A program made the translations under genes and the position numbers. The notes beneath the pieces were generated by a model that made no database searches, had not been told where the DNA came from, and saw nothing but the letters and a program-made list of their open reading frames with translations. DNA of 64,000 bases from an uncultured Rhodocyclaceae bacterium. GTDB taxonomy: Bacteria; Pseudomonadota; Gammaproteobacteria; Burkholderiales; Rhodocyclaceae. Position 1 is the stretch's first letter. Each line of letters begins with the position of its first letter. The stretch lies in NCBI GenBank assembly GCA_907163075.1, contig CAJQTY010000001.1:1054001-1118000 (forward strand), given 5' to 3'. Positions 8,980 through 17,700 of this stretch are shown piece after piece.

Positions 8980-9987
8980 ATGAATCCAGGCGCGGAACTG
9001 CAATACGAACTCAGCCGGGCGGTCAATACCTTGCGCCGACGGCAGGCCAGTACCAGCGATGTGAGTGAGCAGAAGGCCCTGACGCGCATCATCGCCCGCC
9101 TCAACAAGCTGCTTGCGGCGCTTGACCAGGCGGACCTTCTCGGCACCGCCGACGCCCTGGCGGACGGCGTGGAAACACTGGAACTCGCCGTGGCCGCCGT
9201 CAGGCACGGGCCGTTCGACGGCTACCTGGCGGCGCTCGAAGGCCACCTGAACATCCTCTCCGCCCTCTCCGGCACCCTGCACAGCCTGGATGCGCTGCCC
9301 CCCACGCCGGCTGGCGATGACGACGACGCCAGCGAACCGGCCCCCGCAGCCAAGACAGCGCGGCGCAAACGGGGCATGGCGCCCGAGCCCACGGCACGCG
9401 GCGCCCTGCCGAGCGGTCTCCAGCCGCCCGCCAGCGTCACCGATTTCGCCACCCTGCGCGACGAATACGCCGCCTGGTACGCCGCCTGCGAGCCGCGCGC
9501 GGAACGCCAGGGTGAAATCGCCTACTACCTCAAGCGCCTGACGCGCGGCCAGGCCAGCTACGAACAGGTTGGCGCCGAACTGAACATTCCCTGGGCCTTC
9601 ATCGGCATCACGCACGGCATGGAATGCGGCTTCAACTTCAGCGCCCACCTGCACAACGGCGACCCGCTCAGCGCGCGCACGGTGCAGGTGCCCAAGGGCC
9701 GGCCGCTCACCGGCAACCCGCCGTTCACGTGGAGCCAGAGCGCGCGCGACGCCCTGATCTTCAAGGGCTATCACCAGGTCAGCGACTGGTCGGTGCCGCA
9801 CATGCTGCACCTCTTCGAGCGTTACAACGGCATGGGCTACCGCCGCCGCGGCGTGCCCACACCCTACCTGTGGAGCTATTCGAACCTGTACGGGAAAGGC
9901 AAGTTCGTCGCCGACGGCCGCTTCGACCCGGAAGCCGTCAGCAAGCAATGCGGCGCGGCGCTGATGCTCAAGGCCGTACTCGGCTGA
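8980..9987 (+). CDS. Lysozyme-like peptidoglycan hydrolase domain protein
   Basis: A 335-residue protein with no signal peptide visible. Residues 1-100 are predicted helical with leucine-rich spacing, and residues about 105-148 are an acidic then basic low-complexity linker. Residues about 150-335 resemble a lysozyme-family domain seen in many environmental bacteria, with the blocks HGMECGFNFSAHLHNGDPL, ARTVQVPKGRP and LWSYSNLYGKGKFV. Glu215 in HGMEC is the best candidate for the catalytic acid. A good ribosome site (AAGGGAGATG) sets the start. It precedes the caspase-like gene by 52 bp. The helical N-terminus and missing export signal suggest a toxin-like cytoplasmic store or secretion by a special route; this is inferred. 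Confidence 0.65.
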   Translation: MNPGAELQYELSRAVNTLRRRQASTSDVSEQKALTRIIARLNKLLAALDQADLLGTADALADGVETLELAVAAVRHGPFDGYLAALEGHLNILSALSGTLHSLDALPPTPAGDDDDASEPAPAAKTARRKRGMAPEPTARGALPSGLQPPASVTDFATLRDEYAAWYAACEPRAERQGEIAYYLKRLTRGQASYEQVGAELNIPWAFIGITHGMECGFNFSAHLHNGDPLSARTVQVPKGRPLTGNPPFTWSQSARDALIFKGYHQVSDWSVPHMLHLFERYNGMGYRRRGVPTPYLWSYSNLYGKGKFVADGRFDPEAVSKQCGAALMLKAVLG

Positions 9988-10039
9988 TCGTCGGCCGCTG
10001 CCGCGTTTTACCCATCCAAGCCACCAAGGAGACCACACC

Positions 10040-10831
10040 ATGAGCAAAAAAGCACTGTGCATCGGCATCAACGATTATCCCGGCACGCAGAACGATCTAG
10101 CCGGCTGCGTCAACGACGCCAACGACTGGGCCGCCGAACTGGCCGGCCGCGGCTATGCCGTGAGCAAAATGCTCGACGCCCAGGCCACGCACGCGGCGAT
10201 GAGCCGAGCGATCGCCGACCTGATCAAGGGCGCGGTCAGCGGCGACAGCCTGGTCATCACCTATTCCGGCCACGGCACCTGGGTGCCGGACAGTTCCGGC
10301 GACGAGCCGGATGGCCGCGACGAAGGGCTGTGTCCGTGGGACATCGGCCAGGCCGGGCCGCTACTCGACGACCAGATCCGCCAGCTGTTTGCCACGCGCG
10401 CCGGCGGCGTGCGCATCCTGCTGCTCTCCGACAGCTGCCATTCCGGCTCGGTCACGCGCGGCAGCGAAGACGACCTCGACCCCGGCCACCCGCGCGCCCG
10501 CTTCATGCCACCGGAGGCCTGGATGCCGGCCGACGAACTGCCCACGGCCAGCGCCCGGCCGTTACATCTGGTCGGCGGCCTCAGGCGCAGCGGCGGCGAC
10601 CTGCTCCTGTCCGGCTGCCTGGACACGCAATTTTCCTGGGACACCAGCTTCAAGGGGCGGCCCAACGGCGCCTTCACCTACTACGCCCTGAAAGCCCTGC
10701 ACGACAGCAAGCCGGCGACCTACGAAGCGTGGTTCAAGGCCCTGCGCGCCTACCTGCCGTCGACCAAGCTGCCACAGGACCCGCAGATCCTCGGCACCGC
10801 CGCCGCGCGGCGCTTCAAGGTCTTTGCCTGA
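10040..10831 (+). CDS. Caspase-like peptidase (type I metacaspase, C14)
   Basis: A 263-residue protein made of one caspase-fold domain. It begins KKALCIGINDYPG, the usual first strand of C14 peptidases. The catalytic dyad is visible: His78 in TYSGHGT and Cys133 in LSDSCHSGS. The DEPDGRDEGLCPWD segment is typical of metacaspases. These enzymes cut after Arg or Lys rather than Asp (family knowledge). There is no prodomain and no membrane segment. AAGGAG lies 9 bp before the ATG. It sits directly upstream of a TIR-STAND gene and a CHAT protease, so it may be a proteolytic effector in that set; the link is inferred from position. Confidence 0.9.
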   Translation: MSKKALCIGINDYPGTQNDLAGCVNDANDWAAELAGRGYAVSKMLDAQATHAAMSRAIADLIKGAVSGDSLVITYSGHGTWVPDSSGDEPDGRDEGLCPWDIGQAGPLLDDQIRQLFATRAGGVRILLLSDSCHSGSVTRGSEDDLDPGHPRARFMPPEAWMPADELPTASARPLHLVGGLRRSGGDLLLSGCLDTQFSWDTSFKGRPNGAFTYYALKALHDSKPATYEAWFKALRAYLPSTKLPQDPQILGTAAARRFKVFA

Positions 10832-10897
10832 GCGCGCTGCGCCAGGCCGGCCGCTACCCGACGGCCGGCCCACCAATCCAGGCCAGGAGGTCGGCAA

Positions 10898-11296
10898 ATG
10901 TCACTTTTTTCATTCGATCCCCAACAGACGCTCACCGCCGTTCCCGGCGCGCCGCGTAGCGGCAGGAGCAAGGCACGCGGGGCGCTGACGTCGATGGCTG
11001 ACGCCTCGGCCGAGGCCGTCCAGCCCAAACTGGCCGGCTCCGACGACGAACCGGAGGTGCTGTCCGAGCCCTTCAACTACGCCAGCCTGACCAGCAAGAA
11101 TCCCCTGCACAGTATGACCTACGCGGTATTCCGGGTACGCACGAAAAGCACCGCGCTGGACCCGAACTTCAGCTTCAGGGAGGCGCTGATCTATTCGTCA
11201 CACCGGCGGAAGCCGGTGTCCAGCTCGTCGATTTTTATGGATTCCGGCGTTCGCCGGAATGACAATTTCTCATTTAATCAGCGTTTCCTCAGGTAG
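10898..11296 (+). CDS. Small unknown protein ending in a repeat
   Basis: A 132-residue reading frame with a strong ribosome site (AGGAGG, 9 bp before ATG). The first ~99 residues look like genuine protein and include EPFNYASLTSKNP. From residue ~100 the frame runs into the palindromic repeat at 11196-11263, so the last third (HRRKPVSS onward) is repeat-derived. The gene was probably longer or ended differently before the repeat arrived. I do not recognise the N-terminal part. It sits between the caspase-like gene and the TIR-STAND gene and may belong to the same transcript. Confidence 0.5.
   Translation: MSLFSFDPQQTLTAVPGAPRSGRSKARGALTSMADASAEAVQPKLAGSDDEPEVLSEPFNYASLTSKNPLHSMTYAVFRVRTKSTALDPNFSFREALIYSSHRRKPVSSSSIFMDSGVRRNDNFSFNQRFLR
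11196..11263. repeat. Dispersed palindromic repeat
   Basis: Inverted repeat with left arm CGTCACACCGGCGGAAGCCGG and a right arm reading GGATTCCGGCGTTCGCCGG then AATGAC. It is the same family as 4975-5043, 14543-14613 and 20828-20897. It forms the 3' part of the small gene at 10898 and is followed by a spacer segment shared with other intergenic regions here. Confidence 0.75.
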
Positions 11297-11320
11297 AACG
11301 GAAAGGCAGGGCAGTGAATA

Positions 11321-11380
11321 GCGCCGGGACGACGAGCCTTGGGGCTTGAATGACTCGGCGATCCATGCGGTCGCCCTGAA
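11321..11380 (+). repeat. Shared spacer segment upstream of TIR-STAND gene
   Basis: This spacer reads GCGCCGGGACGAC, then a TTGG.G.TTGAATGA block, then CATGCGGT.GCCC. The same blocks in the same order occur at 20885-20972 upstream of the TIR-TPR gene, and parts occur at 14512-14546 (inverted) and 14647-14673. It lies immediately before the start codon at 11393. Confidence 0.5.
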
Positions 11381-11392
11381 CGGAACGAGAAC

Positions 11393-14300
11393 ATGATCTT
11401 CATCAGCTACCGCCGAAGCGATGCCGGCGGCCACGCCGGCCGCCTGTTCGACCAGCTGAGCCTGTGGTTCGATGGCGATGCGCTGTTCTACGACAAGGAC
11501 GGCATCGACATCGGCGAAACTTTCCCGCAGCGCGTCGAGTCCGCCATCGGCAGCGCCGTCGTGGTGCTGGTGCTGATCGGCCCGGACTGGCTGGGCGAGA
11601 TCAACCGCCGCGCCAGCCACAAGGATGTGGACTTCGTCCGGCGCGAGGTGGAGCTTGCCTTGTGGCGGCATGAAGACGGTCTGTTTGTCCTGCCCGTCCT
11701 GCTTGGCGGCGCCGCGATGCCGGCGTCGAAAGACCTGCACGCCGACCTGCAAGCCAGCCTCGCGCCGCTCTGCGCCATCGACGCGCACTCGTTCCAGGGC
11801 AAGCAGGCCGACTGGGAAAACCAGTTCGTGCGCCTGCGTCAGCGCATCGCCGGTGTTCCGGGCGTCCCGGCGCCGCGCTTCCGCGTTCCGGTCGACGTCG
11901 AGCCACCCTTCCATGTCATCGAGCACGCCCTGAGCCCCCACTTCCAGGACCCCAACGGCCTGCTGGCGCGCCTGCACGAGCAGCTCGCGGCGTCCGGCAG
12001 CGCCTCGGTGCTGGCGCGGGCGGCACTCTTCGGCATGGGCGGCGTCGGCAAGACCCAGCTGGCGCTGAAATACAGCCGCGAATACCGCGACCTGTATGCC
12101 GGCGTCTGGTGGTTCCGCGCCGAGAGCAAAACCACGCTGCAACTCGACGCGCAGGACGCCTGCCAGGCGGCCGGGGCCATGATTCAACCGGGCGAAGCAC
12201 CCGCCATCGCCCTCAAGCGCTGGCTGGAACGGCAGGAAGCGCGCTGGCTGCTGGTCTATGACAATGCCGAAGAGGTGACCGCGCTGCGCCCTTACCTGCC
12301 CGAAGGCGCGCTGCATCACCTCGTCATCACCTCGCGCAACCCGGCCTGGGGCGGACTCGCACGGCCGGTCGAGATGGAAGTGTGGACTCCCGAACAGGGC
12401 GCGGAATTTCTGGCGGCACGCTTGCAGGGTGCAGCGCAAGGCGATCTGCTGCAACTCGCCGGCGACCTCAGTGGCCTGCCGCTGGCGCTGGAACAGGCGG
12501 CAAGCTACCTGGAAGAAACCGGCGCCTCGATCACCGACTATCGCGCTCTGCTCGCCGGCATCAGCACCGAAGGCCTGATCCTGGACGAAGGCCGCGCCGC
12601 GACCGGCTATGAACGTTCGCTGGCGGCCGCGCTGTCGCTGGCCTTCGAGAAACTCACGCCGGCCGCGCAGCAATTGCTGCGCCTGTGCGCCTTCGCCGCC
12701 GCAGAACCGCTGCCCGAACGCTTCTTCCTGGAAGCGGCTGAACAACTCCCGCCCGAGCTGGCCGCAGCCGCCGCCAATCCGCTGAACTGGAACAGGGTGG
12801 TTAGCGAACTTCGCCGCTACGGGCTGGCGCAACGCGTTTCTATACCCGCACTGGATTGTGCACCCGGCAAGGCCACCGAGCGCAGCGAACCCGCCCTGAG
12901 TCTGCATCGCCTGACCCAGCAGACCGTCCGCGCCCGACTCGCGCAGCCGGAAGTGGACTGCCGGACGTTCGAAGCCGTACTGGCCGCGTCCTGCCCGGCG
13001 GAAGCCAATCTGCCCGCCAACTGGCCGCGCCATGCCGCCCTCGCCCCGCATGTGACGCAACTGGACCGCTACCATGACGCCGGCTGGCTGGAAACCCGCC
13101 AGTTCAGCTGGCTTCTGGATCGCGCCGCGAGCTATCTGCAAAACGGCCCGGCGCTCTATGCCGAATCCGCGCATTGGTTCCGGCGCGTGCTGGCAATTAA
13201 CAGACAGGAACTGGGCGACGAGCACCCGGACACTCTCACCAGCATGGGCAACCTGGCCAGCACGCTCCGGAGCCAGGGCGACCTGCCCGGCGCCCGCGCG
13301 CTTCAGGAGCAGGTGCTGGCGATCAGCCGCCGCGTCCTCGGCGACGAACACCCGAATACCCTCACCAGCATAAGCAACCTGGCCCACATGCTCGGGGACC
13401 AGGGCGACCTGCCCGGCGCCCGCGCGCTTCAGGAACAGGTGCTGGCGATCAGGCGCCGCGTCCTCGGCGACGAGCACCCGGACACCCTCACCAGCATGAA
13501 CAACCTGGCCGTCACGCTCTGGAGCCAGGGCGACCTGCCCGGCGCCCGCGCGCTTCAGGAACAGGTGCTGGCGATCCGCCGCCGCGTCCTCGGCGACGAG
13601 CACCCGAACACCCTCACCAGCATGGGCAACCTGGCCAGCACGCTCCTGAACCGGGGCGACCTGCCCGGCGCCCGCGCGCTTCAGGAACAGGTGCTGGCGC
13701 TCCGCCGCCGCATCCTCGGCGACGAGCACCCGGACACCCTCGACAGCATGGGCAACCTGGCCGGCACGCTCTGGAGCCAGGGCGACCTGCCCGGCGCCCG
13801 CGCACTTCAGGAACAGGTGCTGGCAATCCACCGCCGCACCCTGGGCAACGAGCACCCGAAGACCCTCACCAGCATGGGCAACCTGGCCGGCACGCTCGGG
13901 GACCAGGACGACCTGCCCGGCGCCCGCGCGCTTCAAGAACAGGTGCTGGCGCTCCGCCGCCGCATCCTCGGCGACGAGCACCCGACGACCCTCACCAGCA
14001 TGGGCAACCTGGCCGGCACGCTCGGGGACCAGGGCGACCTGCCTGGCGCCCGCGCACTTCAGGAACAGGTGCTGGCGCTTCGCCGCAGCATCCTCGGCGA
14101 CGAGCACCCGGACACCCTCACCAGCATGGGCAACCTGGCCGGCACGCTCGGGGACCAGGGCGACCTGCCCGGCGCCCGCACGCTTCAGGAACAGGTGCTG
14201 GCGCTCCGCCGCCGCATCCTCGGCGACGAGCACCCGGACACCCTCACCAGCATGAACAACCTGGCTTACACGCTGTGGCAGATGGGTGATCGCCTTGCCG

Positions 14301-14449
14301 CGCTGCAACTGATGCAAACGGCTGCCGAAGGCCTGAGGATGAAGCTGGGGCCGGAACATCCGCATGCCGTTGGCTCGCGCCAGGCCGCAGAGCAGATGCA
14401 GGCAGCGCTCCGCGCGGCTGGCGTATCAATAGCCGAGGCGGAATCATGA
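11393..14449 (+). CDS. TIR-NB-ARC-TPR STAND protein (bacterial NLR-like)
   Basis: A 1018-residue protein. Residues 1-135 are a TIR domain opening with FISYRRSD at residues 3-10 and continuing through IGPDWL and RREVELAL. Residues about 165-470 are an NB-ARC-type STAND ATPase with P-loop GMGGVGKT at 214-221, a LLVYDNAE Walker-B-like strand and a GLPLALEQAA motif. The rest is helical, ending in kinesin-light-chain-type TPRs: eight almost identical 42-residue units plus degenerate flanking ones. TIR domains of this kind commonly hydrolyse NAD+ and STAND proteins oligomerise when triggered (family knowledge). This protein is therefore a plausible sensor-effector of abortive infection or regulated death. 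The start is fixed because the TIR motif begins at the first codon. The ligand is unknown. Confidence 0.9.
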   Translation: MIFISYRRSDAGGHAGRLFDQLSLWFDGDALFYDKDGIDIGETFPQRVESAIGSAVVVLVLIGPDWLGEINRRASHKDVDFVRREVELALWRHEDGLFVLPVLLGGAAMPASKDLHADLQASLAPLCAIDAHSFQGKQADWENQFVRLRQRIAGVPGVPAPRFRVPVDVEPPFHVIEHALSPHFQDPNGLLARLHEQLAASGSASVLARAALFGMGGVGKTQLALKYSREYRDLYAGVWWFRAESKTTLQLDAQDACQAAGAMIQPGEAPAIALKRWLERQEARWLLVYDNAEEVTALRPYLPEGALHHLVITSRNPAWGGLARPVEMEVWTPEQGAEFLAARLQGAAQGDLLQLAGDLSGLPLALEQAASYLEETGASITDYRALLAGISTEGLILDEGRAATGYERSLAAALSLAFEKLTPAAQQLLRLCAFAAAEPLPERFFLEAAEQLPPELAAAAANPLNWNRVVSELRRYGLAQRVSIPALDCAPGKATERSEPALSLHRLTQQTVRARLAQPEVDCRTFEAVLAASCPAEANLPANWPRHAALAPHVTQLDRYHDAGWLETRQFSWLLDRAASYLQNGPALYAESAHWFRRVLAINRQELGDEHPDTLTSMGNLASTLRSQGDLPGARALQEQVLAISRRVLGDEHPNTLTSISNLAHMLGDQGDLPGARALQEQVLAIRRRVLGDEHPDTLTSMNNLAVTLWSQGDLPGARALQEQVLAIRRRVLGDEHPNTLTSMGNLASTLLNRGDLPGARALQEQVLALRRRILGDEHPDTLDSMGNLAGTLWSQGDLPGARALQEQVLAIHRRTLGNEHPKTLTSMGNLAGTLGDQDDLPGARALQEQVLALRRRILGDEHPTTLTSMGNLAGTLGDQGDLPGARALQEQVLALRRSILGDEHPDTLTSMGNLAGTLGDQGDLPGARTLQEQVLALRRRILGDEHPDTLTSMNNLAYTLWQMGDRLAALQLMQTAAEGLRMKLGPEHPHAVGSRQAAEQMQAALRAAGVSIAEAES
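13277..14284 (+). repeat. Eight 126-bp tandem repeats (TPR array)
   Basis: Eight consecutive 126-bp units each encode the 42-residue pattern GDLPGARALQEQVLA..RR.LGDEHP.TL.SM.NLA.TL..Q. Unit starts fall every 126 bp from base 13277, and a degenerate ninth begins at 14285. The units differ at only a few positions, mostly in one hypervariable spot before GDLPGAR and one after EHP. Near identity at the DNA level implies recent duplication or gene conversion. Confidence 0.9.
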
Positions 14450-14542
14450 GCTGGAGACACCTCCCTGTTTGCGCAGGGCAATCGCCTGCATACCAAGTTC
14501 AATCAAGCGAAGCTCCGCAAGCTTCATTTCACCCCCAAGCTT

Positions 14543-14613
14543 GTCGTCCCGGCGCAGGCCGGGACCCAGTTCGCGCTGAGCAAACCTGGATTCCGGCTTG
14601 CGCCGGAATGACG
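14543..14613. repeat. Dispersed palindromic repeat in 345-bp spacer
   Basis: Inverted repeat: the left arm GTCGTCCCGGCGCAGGCCGG faces a right arm GGATTCCGGCTTGCGCCGG plus AATGAC. It occupies the middle of the 14450-14794 gap. The flank at 14512-14546 is the reverse complement of the flank after the copy at 20828-20897, so the two copies bracket the CHAT gene in opposite orientation. I see no gene in this gap. Confidence 0.75.
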
Positions 14614-14794
14614 AGGCCTGGATCGACCGGCCACTGGTCATTCCAACGGCATTCATACGCTTGCCCGGCCTGGTTTCGCCATCGCCGCGGATTGCTGGCC
14701 ACGAGCGTTGTTCAAAACCCGCCTACCGCGCTTGCTGCTCGCCCGTTCCCTTCCCTGACCGTCACCTGCCGCCACCTCAACCGGGAGTAAGACC

Positions 14795-17700
14795 ATGAAC
14801 AACACCCCGCCCAAATCCCTCAAGCTGATCAGCAGCGAAGTCAAGACCGGCGCCAACCTGCCGCTGCCCGGCATCCTGCGCGCGACGACGCGTTCGGGCG
14901 TGAGCGAGGTCGATCCGCTGCTGGCCGGGCTGGTGGTCGACAAGGTCTACGCCCTCGGCGCACCCTCGCGCGGCGAACCGGCCGGCGCGCCGGAAACGCT
15001 CGACAGCGCGCAGCCGGACCTGCTGGCCGTCGAGGCCGAGGACGGCACCACCTTGTTCATCCGTTCCGACACGCTGGCCGAGACCGTGGCGCGTCTGCAA
15101 CCCGGTGCGGTGGTCGAGGGCCAGGTCGATTTCGCCAGTTTCCACGACCCCAACGCACGTGCGCGCGGGATCGGCGACGTGCTGTGGAAGGCGGCGTCGG
15201 TGCTGCGCCTGCCGGCCGACGGCCTGGTGGACGAAGCCACCGACCTGGCGCGGCAATGGGCCAGGGAGAAGTTCGGCGACCAGATCGAGGACAAGGCTTA
15301 CGCCCTGGGGTCGGTGCTCGGCGCCAAGGCGCTGATGTGGAAGATCGAGTCGCGCCTGGCCGGGCGACCCGGCCTCTACCGCTGGCACGACAAGCTGCTC
15401 GCCGGCGGCGACCGCTGCCTGCCGGGCGACCCGCGCCTGGCCGATGCCGCGCAGGGCAAGCCGATGCTGGTGCTGATCCACGGCACCGGGTCCTACACGG
15501 TCGGCGGCTTCGCCGACCTGCGCGCGGACGAAGGCACCTGGGGCCAGCTCTGCCAGCGCTTCCCCGGCGGCATCTTCGGCTACGAGCACCGCACCTTCTC
15601 CGAGAGCCCGGCGGAAAACGCCGTCGCGCTGCTCGACGCGCTGCCCGGCGGCGCCCGCGTTTCGCTGCTCACCCATTCGCGCGGCGGCCTGGTCGGCGAC
15701 CTGCTCTGTCTCGGGAAGGTGGCGGACGCGGCCATCGACGCCTACGGCTTCGACGGCTATCACGTCGACGACTATCACCTTGAAGCCCTCGCCGCCGCGG
15801 ACCCGGCCGGGCTGGAACGCGAGGCGGAGGACGAGCGCGCCCGGCTGCGCGTCATCCGCGACGCGCTGGCAGCCGGCAGGATCATCGTCGAGCGCTACGT
15901 GCGCGTCGCCGCGCCGGCGCGCGGCACGCGCTTCCTCTCGGACAACCTGGACGCGGCGCTCTCGGACTTCCTCAACCTACTGCAATGGGGCGGCGGCGCG
16001 CTGGTCGGCGCCACGGCCTCGGCGCTCGGCGGCCCGGTCGCCGGCGAAACCTTCGGCAAGGGCGCGTCGAGCTGCCTCGGCGTGCTCAAGCGGCTGGCGC
16101 TGGAAATCGCCGGCCGGCGCATCGATCCGCGCCTGATTCCCGGCATCGCCGCGATGCGCATCGACTCGCCGCTCGGCGCCTTCCTGGCGCATCCCGGCAC
16201 GCAGCGCCACGACAATATCGCCATGGCGGTGATCGCCGGCGACACCGAGTTCGACGGCTTTGGCGTCTCCAACCTCGGCCGCCGCGTCACCAACCTGTTC
16301 TGCGACTGGCGGCTGTTCGACCGCAACGACAACGACCTGGTCGTCGACACCGATTCGATGTACGCCGGCCTCGGCTTCCGCCCCGGCGCCAGCTACCTCT
16401 ACGACCAGGATTCGTCGGTCACCCACTTCCGCTATTTCCGCAACCCGCCGACGCGCGACGCGCTGCGCGCCTGGCTGTCCGACAACGCGCCGGCCAGCCT
16501 GACGCAATTCCAGCCGCTCACCGGTGGTGCCAAGACGCCCTGGCGCGAGCGCGACGCCCGCCTGGTCCAGCGCGGCGGCCCGGCCGGCCCGCGCCCGGTG
16601 GCGATCATCATCCCCGGCATCATGGGCAGCCATATCGAGATCAACCGCGAGAATCCGGACCGTGCCGGCAGCGGCCAGCGCATCTGGTTCAACGCCCTGC
16701 GCCTGGGGCTCGGCGAACTCGATCGCATCGGCGACCCGGAGGCCGGGAACGTCGCCGCCGACGACCTGTTCGAGATGGTCTATGGCGACCTCGCCGACCA
16801 TCTGGCCGCCACCCACGCCGTTATCCGCTGCGCCTACGACTGGCGCCAGCCGCTGGAGAAATGCGCCGTGGCGCTGAAGGACCGGATCGCGCAGGCGGTG
16901 CGCGAAAACCCCGGCCAGCCGATCCGCCTGCTGGCGCACAGCATGGGCGGCCTGGTCGCGCGCACACTGATCGGGCAGCACCGCGAATCCTGGCAGACGG
17001 TCGTCGATTCCGGCGGACGCCTGGTCATGCTGGGCACGCCGAACAACGGCTCGCACCTGATGGTGCACACCCTGCTCGGCAAGAACGGCTCGATGCGCAT
17101 GCTGGAGAAAATGGACCTCGAACACGGCCTGCAGGAGCTGCTGAAAATCATCAGCGGCTTTCCCGGCGCGCTGTCCTTGCTGCCGCGCCCGGGCTTCAAA
17201 GACACCGGCAGTGAAACGTGCATCGCCAGCGACGAGTACTACGCCGCCGCCACCTGGACGGAACTGGCGGACAAGAATAGCGACCGCTGGTATGGCGACC
17301 ACATCTGCGGCAGGCCGGCCGACGCGCTGCTGGCGGCCACGAGAAACACCTGGGAAACGGGCCTGCCCGACGAAAAAACCGACGACGCCGAGCGTTTCAT
17401 CTATGTTTTCGGCCAGAGCGACAAGACGCCCTGCGGTGTCCAGCGCGGAGCCGACGGACGGCTCAAGCTGCGTTTCACCAGCGACGGCGACGGCTCCGTG
17501 ACCTGGGCTTCCGGCCTGCTGAAAAATCTCGATGCAGACACCCGCTGCTGGTACATGCCGGTCGAACACGGCGACCTGCCCAGCGACGAGGAGTATTTTC
17601 CGGCCATCGTCGACCTGCTGACCAAGGGCAGCACGGAAAAGCTTGATCGCCTGCCGCGCCGGCGCGGCGAAGCGGCGGCCACCTTCGTTCTCGAAGCGCC

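Noticed and set aside
13277..14284. CRISPR array
   Set aside because: The 126-bp units (and the 144-bp units at 22160) are coding tandem repeats without unique spacers, and no cas genes are present.
11270..14365. 1031-codon open frame antisense to the TIR-STAND gene (and similar long antisense frames at 1934-3589, 15977-18118, 18161-20023, 22037-23455, 54595-56586)
   Set aside because: They mirror real genes in a high-GC genome, have no ribosome site and show low-complexity Ala/Gly/Arg-rich translations; the sense strand carries recognisable domains.
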